From NCBI RefSeq assembly GCF_000960995.1, contig NZ_CP009435.1, positions 930,001 through 994,000 on the forward strand: a stretch of 64,000 nucleotides of DNA, given 5' to 3'. How positions within the stretch are numbered: the stretch's first letter is position 1; each line of letters starts with the position of its first letter. This DNA is from Burkholderia glumae LMG 2196 = ATCC 33617. Lineage in GTDB: Bacteria > Pseudomonadota > Gammaproteobacteria > Burkholderiales > Burkholderiaceae. Shown piece after piece: positions 15,971-23,872 of the stretch. Position numbers and translations under genes: made by a program. The notes beneath the pieces were generated by a model, which saw nothing but the letters and a program-made list of their open reading frames with translations, was not told the origin of the DNA and made no database searches.

Positions 15971-18235
15971 ATGACCGAATTCAAGGACACCCAACAGCAG
16001 CTCTCGAAGTTCCGCCTGCGCGTCGCGGCGGCGGGGCTGTTCGTGTTCGTCTGCTTCGGGCTGCTCGCGGTCCGCTTCTTCTACCTGCAGGTCTGGCAGC
16101 ACGACAAGTACGCGCTGCAGGCCGACGAGAACCGCATCTCGGTCGCGCCGATCGTGCCGAATCGCGGCATCATCACCGACCGCAACGGCGTGGTGCTGGC
16201 GCGCAATTATTCGGCGTACACGCTCGAGATCACGCCGTCGAAGCTGACCGACACGCTCGACAACACCATCAACGCGCTCTCGGAGGTGATCCCGATCGAC
16301 GCGCGTGATCGCCGCCGTTTCAAGAAGCTGCAGGAGGATTCGAAGAATTTCGAAAGCCTGCCGATTCGCACCCGCTTGAGCGACGAGGAAGTGGCGCGCT
16401 TCACGGCGCAGCGCTGGCGCTTTCCCGGCGTCGAGGTGCGCGCGCGGCTGTTCCGGCAGTACCCGCTCGGCCCGACGGCCGCGCACGTGATCGGCTACAT
16501 CGGCCGGATCTCGAAGCGCGATCAGGATCACATCGAGGCGATGAGCGAGGCGAACGACAGCGATCCCGAGCACTACGACCCGCGCCGTGACGCCAACAAC
16601 TACAAGGGCACCGATTACATCGGCAAGATCGGCGTCGAGCAGAGCTACGAGACCGAGCTGCACGGCGTGACGGGCTTCGAGGAAGTCGAGGTGACGGCGG
16701 GCGGCCGGCCGGTGCGCACCCTGTCGCGCACCCAGGCCACGCCGGGCGACAATCTCGTGCTGTCGATCGACATCGGGCTGCAGCAGGTGGCCGAGCAGGC
16801 GTTCGCCGGCAAGCGCGGCGCGCTGGTGGCGATCGAGCCGAGCACGGGCGACGTGCTCGCATTCGTGTCGTCGCCGAGCTTCGACCCGAACTCGTTCGTG
16901 GACGGCATCGACCAGCAGACCTGGGACGAGCTCAACAACTCGCCCGACAAGCCGCTGCTGAACCGCCCGCTGCGCGGCACCTACCCGCCCGGCTCGACCT
17001 ACAAGCCGTTCATGGCGCTGGCCGGGCTCGAGCTGGGCAAGCGCACACCCAGCTGGGGCTTCCAGGATCCCGGCTACTTCACGTTCGGCGGCCACACGTT
17101 CCGCAACGACGTGCGCTCGGGCCAGGGCTGGGTGGACATGAACCGCGCGATCATGGTGTCGAACGACACCTATTTCTACATGCTCGCGCGCGACCTGGGC
17201 GTGACCAACATCGCGAACTTCATGAAGCCGTTCGGCTTCGGCCAGATCACCGGCATCGACGTGCAGGGCGAGGCGCGCGGCGTGCTGCCGTCGCCCGAAT
17301 GGAAGCGCAAGACGTTCCGCAAGCCCGCGCTGCAGAAGTGGTACGACGGCGAGACCATCAGCCTCGGGATCGGCCAGGGCTACAACTCGTTCACGATCCT
17401 GCAGCTCGCGCACGCGGTGGCCACGCTGGCCGACAACGGCGTCGTGATGAAGCCCCATCTGGTCAAGGAGATCGAGGACCCGATCACGCGCGTGCGGCAC
17501 CTGACGGTGCCGAAGCAAAGCGCGGTGATCCCGCTCAAGCAGGCCAACATCGACGTGGTCAAGCGCGGCATGGAAAACGTCATCGAGAACCCGGCCGGCA
17601 CGGCCTACAAGATCTTCCGCGGCGCCCCCTACACGGCGGCCGGCAAGACCGGCACGGCGCAGGTGTTCTCGCTGCAGGGCTCGAACTACCACGGCCACCT
17701 GCTCGCCGAGCGGCTGCGCGATCACGCGCTGTTCACCGCCTACGCGCCGGCCGACCATCCGCGCATCGCGCTCGCGCTGATCGTCGAGAACGGCGGCTGG
17801 GGCGCCCAGTCGGCCGGCCCGATCGCGCGCAAGGTGCTCGACTTCTATCTGGTCGACCGCCAGAAGCCGGGCAGCGAGGCGGCCGCCGTGGCCGCCGCCG
17901 CCTCGGCCACCGAGCCCGTCAGCGCGCCCGTGGTCGGCGATACGACGAAGCCGGTGGGCATCGCGGCCGGCTTCACGGCGCTGCCGCAGCCGGTGCCGCC
18001 CGCCGCCGCGAGCGCGGCCGACGCGGCCTCGGGCGGCCTGCCGGACGGCGCGGCCACGGGCGCATCCGGCCCGGCCGACTCCGCCGGCGCGGCCGCGCCC
18101 GCCGCGGCCAGCCTGCCGCCCGCGCGACGGCTGCCGCGCAAGCCGCACCGCGCGCCCGCGAGCGCGGCGAGCGCCCCCGCCGCGACGCGCGACGAGCGCG
18201 TCCCCGCCCGGCCCGCCGCCGGCACCGACGAATAA
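15971..18235 (+). CDS. mrdA: Penicillin-binding protein 2 (PBP2)
   Basis: PBP2 is the class B transpeptidase of the elongation complex. The 754-residue protein has an N-terminal membrane anchor (about residues 20-40), a pedestal domain, and a transpeptidase domain with the nucleophile S342 in GSTYK, the SND motif at 397-399 and KTG at 559-561 (AAGKTGTAQ). The C-terminal roughly 120 residues after YLVDRQKPG are Ala/Pro-rich and unlike E. coli PBP2 (633 residues), a clear extension of unknown role. It lies between mreD and rodA in the rod-shape operon and will work with RodA as a synthase pair. Confidence 0.95.
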   Translation: MTEFKDTQQQLSKFRLRVAAAGLFVFVCFGLLAVRFFYLQVWQHDKYALQADENRISVAPIVPNRGIITDRNGVVLARNYSAYTLEITPSKLTDTLDNTINALSEVIPIDARDRRRFKKLQEDSKNFESLPIRTRLSDEEVARFTAQRWRFPGVEVRARLFRQYPLGPTAAHVIGYIGRISKRDQDHIEAMSEANDSDPEHYDPRRDANNYKGTDYIGKIGVEQSYETELHGVTGFEEVEVTAGGRPVRTLSRTQATPGDNLVLSIDIGLQQVAEQAFAGKRGALVAIEPSTGDVLAFVSSPSFDPNSFVDGIDQQTWDELNNSPDKPLLNRPLRGTYPPGSTYKPFMALAGLELGKRTPSWGFQDPGYFTFGGHTFRNDVRSGQGWVDMNRAIMVSNDTYFYMLARDLGVTNIANFMKPFGFGQITGIDVQGEARGVLPSPEWKRKTFRKPALQKWYDGETISLGIGQGYNSFTILQLAHAVATLADNGVVMKPHLVKEIEDPITRVRHLTVPKQSAVIPLKQANIDVVKRGMENVIENPAGTAYKIFRGAPYTAAGKTGTAQVFSLQGSNYHGHLLAERLRDHALFTAYAPADHPRIALALIVENGGWGAQSAGPIARKVLDFYLVDRQKPGSEAAAVAAAASATEPVSAPVVGDTTKPVGIAAGFTALPQPVPPAAASAADAASGGLPDGAATGASGPADSAGAAAPAAASLPPARRLPRKPHRAPASAASAPAATRDERVPARPAAGTDE

Positions 18236-18246
18236 CGGAGAAAGGC

Positions 18247-19395
18247 ATGCAATTCGACAAGCGCGCCTGGCTCGACAAGGCAAAGCAGATGTTCGCGGGC
18301 TTCGACCGCCCGCTCGCGCTGATCGTGTTCCTGCTGCTCTGCGTGGGCATCGTCACGCTCTACAGCGCGAGCATCGACGTGCCCGGCCGCGTCGAGGACC
18401 AGCTTCGCAACATCATGCTGACGTTCGTGCTGATGTGGATCATCGCGAATATCCCGCCGCAGACGCTGATGCGCTTCGCGGTGCCGCTCTACTCGTTCGG
18501 CATCGCGCTGCTGGTGGCCGTCGCGCTGTTCGGGATGACCAAGAAGGGCGCGAAACGCTGGCTCAACATCGGCGTCGTGATCCAGCCGTCGGAAATCCTC
18601 AAGATCGCCACGCCGCTGATGCTCGCCTGGTACTACCAGCGCCGCGAGGGCGGGATTCGCTGGTACGACTATCTGGTGGCGTTCGGCATCCTGCTGCTGC
18701 CGGTCGGGCTGATCGCCAAGCAGCCCGACCTCGGCACCGCCGTGCTGGTGCTGGCAGCCGGCCTGTTCGTGATCTATCTGGCCGGGCTCTCGTTCAAGCT
18801 GATCGTGCCGGTGCTCGTCGCCGGGGTGATCGCCGTGGTCGCGATCGCCACCTTCGAGGGCAAGATCTGCCAGCCCCAGGTGGTCTGGCCGCTGATGCAC
18901 GACTACCAGAAGCACCGCGTCTGCACCCTGCTCGATCCCACCACCGACCCGCTCGGCAAGGGCTTCCACACGATCCAGGCGGTGATCGCGATCGGCTCGG
19001 GCGGCCCGTTCGGCAAGGGTTATCTGAAGGGCACGCAGGCCCACCTCGAGTTCATCCCCGAGAAGCACACCGACTTCATCTTCGCGGTCTATTCCGAGGA
19101 ATTCGGGCTCGTGGGCGGCCTGGTGCTGCTCACGCTCTACATGGCGCTGATCACGCGCGGGCTGATCATCGCCGCGCAGGGCTCGACGCTGTTCGGACGA
19201 TTGCTGGCCGGCTCGCTCTCGCTCGGCTTCTTCACCTATGCGTTCGTCAACGTCGGGATGGTCAGCGGCGTGCTGCCGGTGGTGGGCGTGCCGCTACCGT
19301 TCATGAGCTACGGCGGCACCGCGCTGATCACGCTCGGCGTGGCGACCGGCCTGATCATGAGCGTCGCGCGGCAGAAGCGGCTGATGAAGTCGTAG
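18247..19395 (+). CDS. rodA: Peptidoglycan glycosyltransferase RodA (SEDS)
   Basis: RodA is the SEDS-family membrane glycosyltransferase that polymerises lateral-wall glycan together with PBP2. The 382-residue protein has about ten hydrophobic helices and family segments LYSASIDVPG, KKGAKRWLNIG, PSEILKIATPLMLAWYY, KQPDLGTAVL (with the conserved catalytic-region Asp), SGGPFGKGYLKGTQ, HLEFIPEKHTDFIFAV and LPFMSYGGTAL. The ATG at 18247 follows an AGGAG-like site 11 bp after the mrdA stop. It is the last gene of the operon. Confidence 0.96.
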   Translation: MQFDKRAWLDKAKQMFAGFDRPLALIVFLLLCVGIVTLYSASIDVPGRVEDQLRNIMLTFVLMWIIANIPPQTLMRFAVPLYSFGIALLVAVALFGMTKKGAKRWLNIGVVIQPSEILKIATPLMLAWYYQRREGGIRWYDYLVAFGILLLPVGLIAKQPDLGTAVLVLAAGLFVIYLAGLSFKLIVPVLVAGVIAVVAIATFEGKICQPQVVWPLMHDYQKHRVCTLLDPTTDPLGKGFHTIQAVIAIGSGGPFGKGYLKGTQAHLEFIPEKHTDFIFAVYSEEFGLVGGLVLLTLYMALITRGLIIAAQGSTLFGRLLAGSLSLGFFTYAFVNVGMVSGVLPVVGVPLPFMSYGGTALITLGVATGLIMSVARQKRLMKS

Positions 19396-19472
19396 CGGTC
19401 CAGCCCCGCCCGGGTGGTCGGGCAGGATGCCCGCGTGAGCCGGCCTGTTTCATTGGCGAGGGCGGCGCGCGC

Positions 19473-20303
19473 TCACTGCGCGGCCGGCTGCGCGCCCGAT
19501 GCCTGCGAGGCCGCCGCCTGCGCGCGCAACAAGCCGCTGAGCTCCTGATACTTCAGCGCGGCCACCTCGTCGCCCTGCGCCGCGGCGGCCGCGTAGTAGG
19601 CGCGCGCGATGTTCAGGTTCACCGCCACGCCGTCGCCGCCGCGCTCGTAGAACGAGGCGGTCACGTATTGCGCGACCGGCTCGCCAGCGTCGGCCGCCCG
19701 CTGATACCAGATGAACGCCTCGTGGTTGTCGCGCGGCGTGCCGCGGCCGTCGAGGAACTGGTTGGCGAGCGCGAGTTCGGCCTGCACATTGCCCTGCCGC
19801 GCCGCCTTCAGATACCAGCCGTGGGCCGCCGCCGCATCGCGCGCGACGAACTGGCCGTCGTCGTACATCGTCGCCAGCACGTACTGCGCTTGCGTCATGC
19901 CGGCCCGGGCCGCCTCGGTCAGCCAGCGCACGCCGTCCGGCAGGTTCGCGGCCGTGCCCTCGCCCTTGAGCAGCATCATCGCGTAATCGAACTGAGCGAG
20001 CCGGTCGCCGCGCGCGGCCGCGCGCCGAAAGCCGGCCAGCGCGGCCGGATAGTCGCCCGCGTTGTAGTCCGCGACGGCCGATTCGGTGATCGCGCGCGCG
20101 GCATTCGGCTTGCCGTGCCGCGCCGGCTGCGCGGCCGGCCGGCCGGCGGACGCCGATGCCGCGGCCGCGGTATCGGCCGCCTGCGCCGGCCCGTTCGCCG
20201 CGCACCACGCCAGCGCCAGGCCGAGCGCGAGCACGCCGCCCATGCGCCGAGGCGCGGGCGTTTCCTGCGCGGCGCGCCGCGCCCGCATCGCAAAGCCGTT
20301 CAT
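19473..20303 (-). CDS. Exported Sel1-repeat protein
   Basis: The 276-residue protein begins with a basic start and hydrophobic GVLALGLALAWCAANGPAQAA, a likely signal peptide ending around residue 42. From about residue 80 there are five Sel1-like alpha-helical repeats, seen as A..WL..AA..G...AQ..LA.MY..G patterns (for example RWLTEAARAGMTQAQYVLA and GWYLKAARQGNVQAELALA). Sel1 repeats mediate protein contacts in the periplasm; no catalytic motif is present, so the role is unknown. Start at 20303 is favoured because it gives an intact signal peptide. It is convergent with rodA. Confidence 0.78.
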   Translation of the reverse strand: MNGFAMRARRAAQETPAPRRMGGVLALGLALAWCAANGPAQAADTAAAASASAGRPAAQPARHGKPNAARAITESAVADYNAGDYPAALAGFRRAAARGDRLAQFDYAMMLLKGEGTAANLPDGVRWLTEAARAGMTQAQYVLATMYDDGQFVARDAAAAHGWYLKAARQGNVQAELALANQFLDGRGTPRDNHEAFIWYQRAADAGEPVAQYVTASFYERGGDGVAVNLNIARAYYAAAAAQGDEVAALKYQELSGLLRAQAAASQASGAQPAAQ

Positions 20304-20754
20304 GTCCCTTCCTCCTGCGTCAGGCGCGGCCCGCGCGCGTGCGACCCGGGTTGCGCCGCTTGGAGCGGCGAAGTCGTTGTTGTGATCGGGCAAGGGCGTG
20401 CGCGGCGCGAGGCGGCTGCCGGCTCCCGAGCGGATACAGGCGCGTGGCGGCCGGGTGGATCGGGCCCGCGGCGCCATGCACGACGATCATACAGCGGTCG
20501 GAATCGTGCCGCCGGACGCGGCCTGGCAAGCGGCCGGGCGAGGCCGCCGCGACGGCGGGAGGGCAAGCGGGCGACGCGGCCGCGAGCGGCGGCAAGGCGG
20601 GACGGCGGGAAAAGCGCGGGGACGAAGGTTCGGGAAAGACCGGCCGGCGCGGCGGCGCGGCCCGGTGGAGCCGCTGCCGGTGCCGGCCGGCGGCTGCCGA
20701 GCGGCGTGCGCGAGCGGGGCAAGCGGCGCCTGCGCAACGGGCACGCGCCGGCGC
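20304..20754. other. Intergenic stretch, no gene supported
   Basis: This 451-bp interval between the Sel1 gene and queD is very GC-rich. All six frames give only Arg/Pro/Ala-rich shadow translations without family motifs. No tRNA, terminator with T-run, or clear promoter was seen. Confidence 0.5.
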
Positions 20755-21207
20755 TCAGCGGCCCGGCTCGCGCTCCACCTCGGCCCAGCAGTTCGGCGTC
20801 TCGTAGAGCCGCACGCGTTCGAGGCGCAGGTTCACGCCGTAGTGCGCGTCGTAGACGTTCGCGAGAATGTCGAACGCGATCGCCGCGAGATTCTCGACGG
20901 TAGGGATGCGGTCGAGCACCACCGTCTTGTGGTCGGCCATCTTTTCGAGGAACGAGCGCACCACGTCGTCGCGCGCGTAGACGAGGAACGCGTGATCCCA
21001 CTTGCCGACCAGATGCGCCATCGCGAGCGACTTCACGTCGGCGAAGTCCATCACCATGCCGCGGTCCGGCGCGCCCTCGACGTCGACGAGGTCGCCGCGC
21101 AGCGTGATTTCGAGCACGTAGCGATGACCATGCAGGTTGCGGCACTGGCTGCGGTGGTCGGGGATGCGGTGCCCCGCGTCGAATTCGAGTTTTCGGGTTA
21201 TCAGCAC
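20755..21207 (-). CDS. queD: 6-carboxytetrahydropterin synthase QueD
   Basis: QueD converts dihydroneopterin triphosphate to 6-carboxytetrahydropterin, the second step to the queosine precursor. The 150-residue protein shows zinc-binding histidines in FDAGHRI and HGHRY, and the catalytic Cys in SQCRNLHGH, typical of the PTPS-related QueD. The ATG at 21207 lies 19 bp after the queE stop, so it is the last gene of queC-queE-queD. Confidence 0.94.
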   Translation of the reverse strand: MLITRKLEFDAGHRIPDHRSQCRNLHGHRYVLEITLRGDLVDVEGAPDRGMVMDFADVKSLAMAHLVGKWDHAFLVYARDDVVRSFLEKMADHKTVVLDRIPTVENLAAIAFDILANVYDAHYGVNLRLERVRLYETPNCWAEVEREPGR

Positions 21208-21226
21208 GATGAGTGAAGCTCGCGGC

Positions 21227-21859
21227 TCAGGGAATGTTCAGATATTTGTGGGTCTGCATCGACAGCCGCCATTGCGGATGGCGCTTGCACCAGTCGATCG
21301 CGAGCCTGGTGTTGAGCTCGCGCGAGGGGCCGTCCATCGGCTGCACGAGGAAGTGCTCGAAATCGAGCCGCGCGTAGTCGGCCAGGCGCTGATTGTCCTG
21401 CGGAATCACCACCTTCAGCTCGTGCCCCCGCGTCACCACGAGCGGCGCGTCGGCCTTCGGGCTCACGCAGATCCAGTCGATCGTGTCGAGCACCGGCAGC
21501 GAGCCGTTGGTCTCGATCGCGATCTCGAAGCCGCGCGCATGCAGCGCGTCCACGAGCGGCTGGTCGAGCTGCAGCATCGGTTCGCCGCCCGTGCAGACCA
21601 CGAAGCGGTGCGCCTCGCCTGCCGGCCACAGCGCCGCGACCTGGTCGGCAAGCAGCTCGGGCGTGCGGAACTTGCCGCCGTTCTCGCCGTCGGTGCCGAC
21701 GAAGTCGGTGTCGCAGAACCGGCAGACGGCGCTGTCGCGGTCCGCCTCGCGGCCGGTCCACAGATTGCAGCCGGCGAACCGGCAGAACACGGCCGGGCGC
21801 CCGGCGTTCGCGCCCTCGCCCTGCAACGTGTAGAAGATTTCCTTGACCGTGTACGTCAT
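21227..21859 (-). CDS. queE: 7-carboxy-7-deazaguanine synthase QueE (radical SAM)
   Basis: QueE makes the 7-deazaguanine ring in a SAM- and Mg-dependent radical rearrangement. The 210-residue protein has the start MTYTVKEIFYTLQGEGANAG and a modified radical-SAM cluster motif: a cysteine in AGCNLWTG, fourteen residues, then CRFC (CX14CX2C), instead of the usual CX3CX2C. This form is known from Burkholderia multivorans QueE. Further motifs are CTGGEPMLQ and IETNGSLP. It lies 141 bp after queC and 19 bp before queD. Confidence 0.94.
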   Translation of the reverse strand: MTYTVKEIFYTLQGEGANAGRPAVFCRFAGCNLWTGREADRDSAVCRFCDTDFVGTDGENGGKFRTPELLADQVAALWPAGEAHRFVVCTGGEPMLQLDQPLVDALHARGFEIAIETNGSLPVLDTIDWICVSPKADAPLVVTRGHELKVVIPQDNQRLADYARLDFEHFLVQPMDGPSRELNTRLAIDWCKRHPQWRLSMQTHKYLNIP

Positions 21860-22000
21860 CGCTCATGCGGTGGCTCGATGCCACCCGTTCCGTTGATGCG
21901 CGGGATGCCCGCGCGACTGACTGATGCCCGGCCCGTCGGGCGCCAGGCCCGGGCGCGCGCGGCGCAAGCTCCACGGGCGGGCAGCCGGGCCGGGGTGGCC

Positions 22001-22735
22001 TCAGAGCGGCGCCTCGGTCACCTGCCCGCCGTTGCGGTATGCCTCGTAACCGCGGCGGCGCAGCTTGCAGGCCGGACACGCGCCGCAGCCGAAGCCCCAG
22101 TCGTGCAGCTCGGCGCGCTCGCCCACGTAGCAGGTGTGCGTCTCGACGCGTACCAGCTCGACCAGCGCGGCGCCGCCCAGCTGCTCGGCGAGCCGCCAGG
22201 TGTCGGCCTTGTCGAGCCACATCAGCGGCGTCTCGAGCACCACGCGCGTATCCATGCCGAGATTGAGCGCGACCTGCAGCGCCTTCATGGTGTCGTCGCG
22301 GCAGTCGGGATAGCCGGAGAAATCGGTCTCGCACATGCCGCCCACCAGCACCTTGAGCCCGCGCCGGTAGGCCACCGCCGCCGCGATCGTCATGAACAGC
22401 AGGTTGCGGCCCGGTACGAACGTGTTGGGCAGCCCGTTGGCGGCCGTCTCGATCTCGATCGAGCGCGTCATCGCGGTATCGCTGATCGCGCCGAGCACCG
22501 ACAGGTCGATCATGTGATCGTCGCCGAGCCGGCCCGCCCATTGGGGAAACCTCGTGCGCAGCGCTTCGCGGACGCCTTCGCGGCACTCGAGCTCGACGCG
22601 ATGCCGCTGGCCGTAGTCGAAGCCGAGCGTCTCGACGGTCTGGTAGCGTTCGAGCGCCCAGGCGACGCAGGTCGCCGAATCCTGGCCGCCGGAAAACAGC
22701 ACGAGCGCGCCGCCCTTAGCGTCTGTCCGAATCAC
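22001..22735 (-). CDS. queC: 7-cyano-7-deazaguanine synthase QueC
   Basis: QueC converts 7-carboxy-7-deazaguanine to preQ0 using ATP and ammonia. The 244-residue protein has the PP-loop LFSGGQDSATCVAWAL near residues 13-28, FDYGQRH, and the zinc-site cysteines in FGCGACPACKLRRRGY near the C-terminus. Length is usual. It is the first gene of queC-queE-queD; a terminator-like hairpin lies about 100 bp upstream on the same strand. Confidence 0.95.
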   Translation of the reverse strand: MIRTDAKGGALVLFSGGQDSATCVAWALERYQTVETLGFDYGQRHRVELECREGVREALRTRFPQWAGRLGDDHMIDLSVLGAISDTAMTRSIEIETAANGLPNTFVPGRNLLFMTIAAAVAYRRGLKVLVGGMCETDFSGYPDCRDDTMKALQVALNLGMDTRVVLETPLMWLDKADTWRLAEQLGGAALVELVRVETHTCYVGERAELHDWGFGCGACPACKLRRRGYEAYRNGGQVTEAPL

Positions 22736-22834
22736 CGTGTACTCCGTGTATCAAGAGGCCCGCGTCGCGCGATGCCGGAGGCGCCGCCGGCATGGCCGAC
22801 GCCGCGTGAGCGGCGCATGCGGCGGCTCGACACC

Positions 22835-22882
22835 AAACAAAAAAGGACTTGCGGCGCCGGAAAGCTGCGTCCTCAAGTCCTT
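22835..22882 (-). terminator. Terminator-like hairpin upstream of queC
   Basis: On the minus strand AAGGACTTG (22882-22874) can pair with CAAGTCCTT (22851-22843) around a 22-nt loop, followed by a T-rich tract (TTTTTTGTTTG). It could end a short leader or tRNA read-through transcript, or act as an attenuator for queCED. A -10-like TAAAAT at about 22907-22912 on the same strand would start a transcript just before it. Confidence 0.6.
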
Positions 22883-23001
22883 CAAGTCTTTGAGTCGGCA
22901 GGGATTTTATCATGCGGCCCGCGCCTGCGCCCGGTGCCGCGCGCGTGGCGCGCCACGACTCGCGCAAGCAACCCGCGCGCCCGCTTCCCGTTCCGGAAAA
23001 A

Positions 23002-23038
23002 GGAAAAGGTCCAAAAGCCGTGGAGCCTTTGGACCTTT
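23002..23038 (-). terminator. Rho-independent terminator after tRNA-Phe
   Basis: Minus-strand stem AAAGGTCC (23038-23031) with GGACCTTT (23012-23005), extended by AAA/TTT, followed by TTTCC TTTTT. It lies 8 bp after the tRNA-Phe 3' end and is the natural end of that transcript. Confidence 0.75.
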
Positions 23039-23045
23039 GAATACT

Positions 23046-23121
23046 TGGTGGCCTGGGACGGAATCGAACCATCGACACGCGGATTTTCAATCCGCTGCTC
23101 TACCAACTGAGCTACCGGGCC
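23046..23121 (-). tRNA. tRNA-Phe (GAA)
   Basis: Complete 76-nt cloverleaf including an encoded CCA (23048-23046). The anticodon stem-loop reads GCGGATTGAAAATCCGC with anticodon GAA. The D-arm is GCTCAGTTGGTAGAGC and the T-arm GATGGTTCGATTCCGTC with five good pairs. The acceptor stem, GGCCCGG with CCAGGCC, has one internal C-A mismatch (fifth pair). It is followed by a terminator on the same strand. Confidence 0.95.
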
Positions 23122-23182
23122 AACGAAGAATTGAGATTATAGCGAGCCCTCCCATCGAGGGCAAGCCTTTTCCGCAAAAATT

Positions 23183-23872
23183 TCAAACGCTGCCTTCGGA
23201 CGTCTTCTTGCCGAGCTCGACGCCGAGCTGCTTGAGCTTGCGATAGAGGTGCGTGCGCTCGAGCCCGGTCTTTTCCGCCACGCGCGTCATGCTGCCGTTC
23301 TCGCGCGCGAGGTGGTACTCGAAATAGGCGCGCTCGAACGCGTCGCGCGCCTCGCGCAGCGGGATGTCGAACGGAATCGCGGCGGCCTGGCCCGCGAGCC
23401 CGGCCGCGGCGCCCGCTTCCTCGCCGATCGACGGCAGCGCGGCCGCCGAGGCGACGGGCGCCGGGCCGGCGGCCGGCTTCACGGCCGGGTGCTGCGGCAC
23501 CGGCGCAGCGCCGCGCGCGAGCCCGTGCTCGACCGATTTCAGGAGCTTTTGCAACGCGATCGGCTTCTCGAGGAAATCGAGCGCGCCGATCTTGGTCGCC
23601 TCGACCGCCGTGTCGATCGTCGCGTGGCCCGACATCATGATCACCGGCATCGTCAGTTGTCCGTGGCTCGCCCACTCCTTCAACAACGTGACGCCGTCGG
23701 TATCGGGCATCCAGATATCGAGCAGCACGAGATCGGGCGCGTGACGCTGGCGATACTCGCGCGCGGCCTGCGCGTTTTCCGCCACCTCGACGACGTGTCC
23801 TTCGTCGGCGAGGATTTCCGAGAGCAATTCCCGGATGCCCATTTCATCATCTACCACCAGGATGGTTGCCAT
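23183..23872 (-). CDS. Response regulator, NtrX-like without AAA+ domain
   Basis: A 229-residue regulator. The receiver domain (residues 1-120) has acidic pocket D8-D9, phospho-acceptor D52 in LVLLDIWMPDTDG, and the Thr/Lys pair in MMSGHA and EKPI. The C-terminal part is a Fis-type helix-turn-helix (SMTRVAEKTGLERTHLYRKL). The sigma-54-interacting AAA+ domain normally between these in NtrX (about 450 residues) is replaced by a Pro/Ala linker, so it should not activate sigma-54 directly. It starts at the base after the kinase stop codon, so the pair is translationally coupled. Confidence 0.88.
   Translation of the reverse strand: MATILVVDDEMGIRELLSEILADEGHVVEVAENAQAAREYRQRHAPDLVLLDIWMPDTDGVTLLKEWASHGQLTMPVIMMSGHATIDTAVEATKIGALDFLEKPIALQKLLKSVEHGLARGAAPVPQHPAVKPAAGPAPVASAAALPSIGEEAGAAAGLAGQAAAIPFDIPLREARDAFERAYFEYHLARENGSMTRVAEKTGLERTHLYRKLKQLGVELGKKTSEGSV

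Noticed and set aside
15041..18283. Very long minus-strand frame opposite mreD and mrdA
   Set aside because: Shadow of high-GC genes; no motifs and would overlap the whole rod-shape operon.
22736..22920. preQ1 riboswitch upstream of queC
   Set aside because: The leader lacks the C-rich loop and A-rich tail of preQ1-I elements and shows only a terminator-like hairpin.
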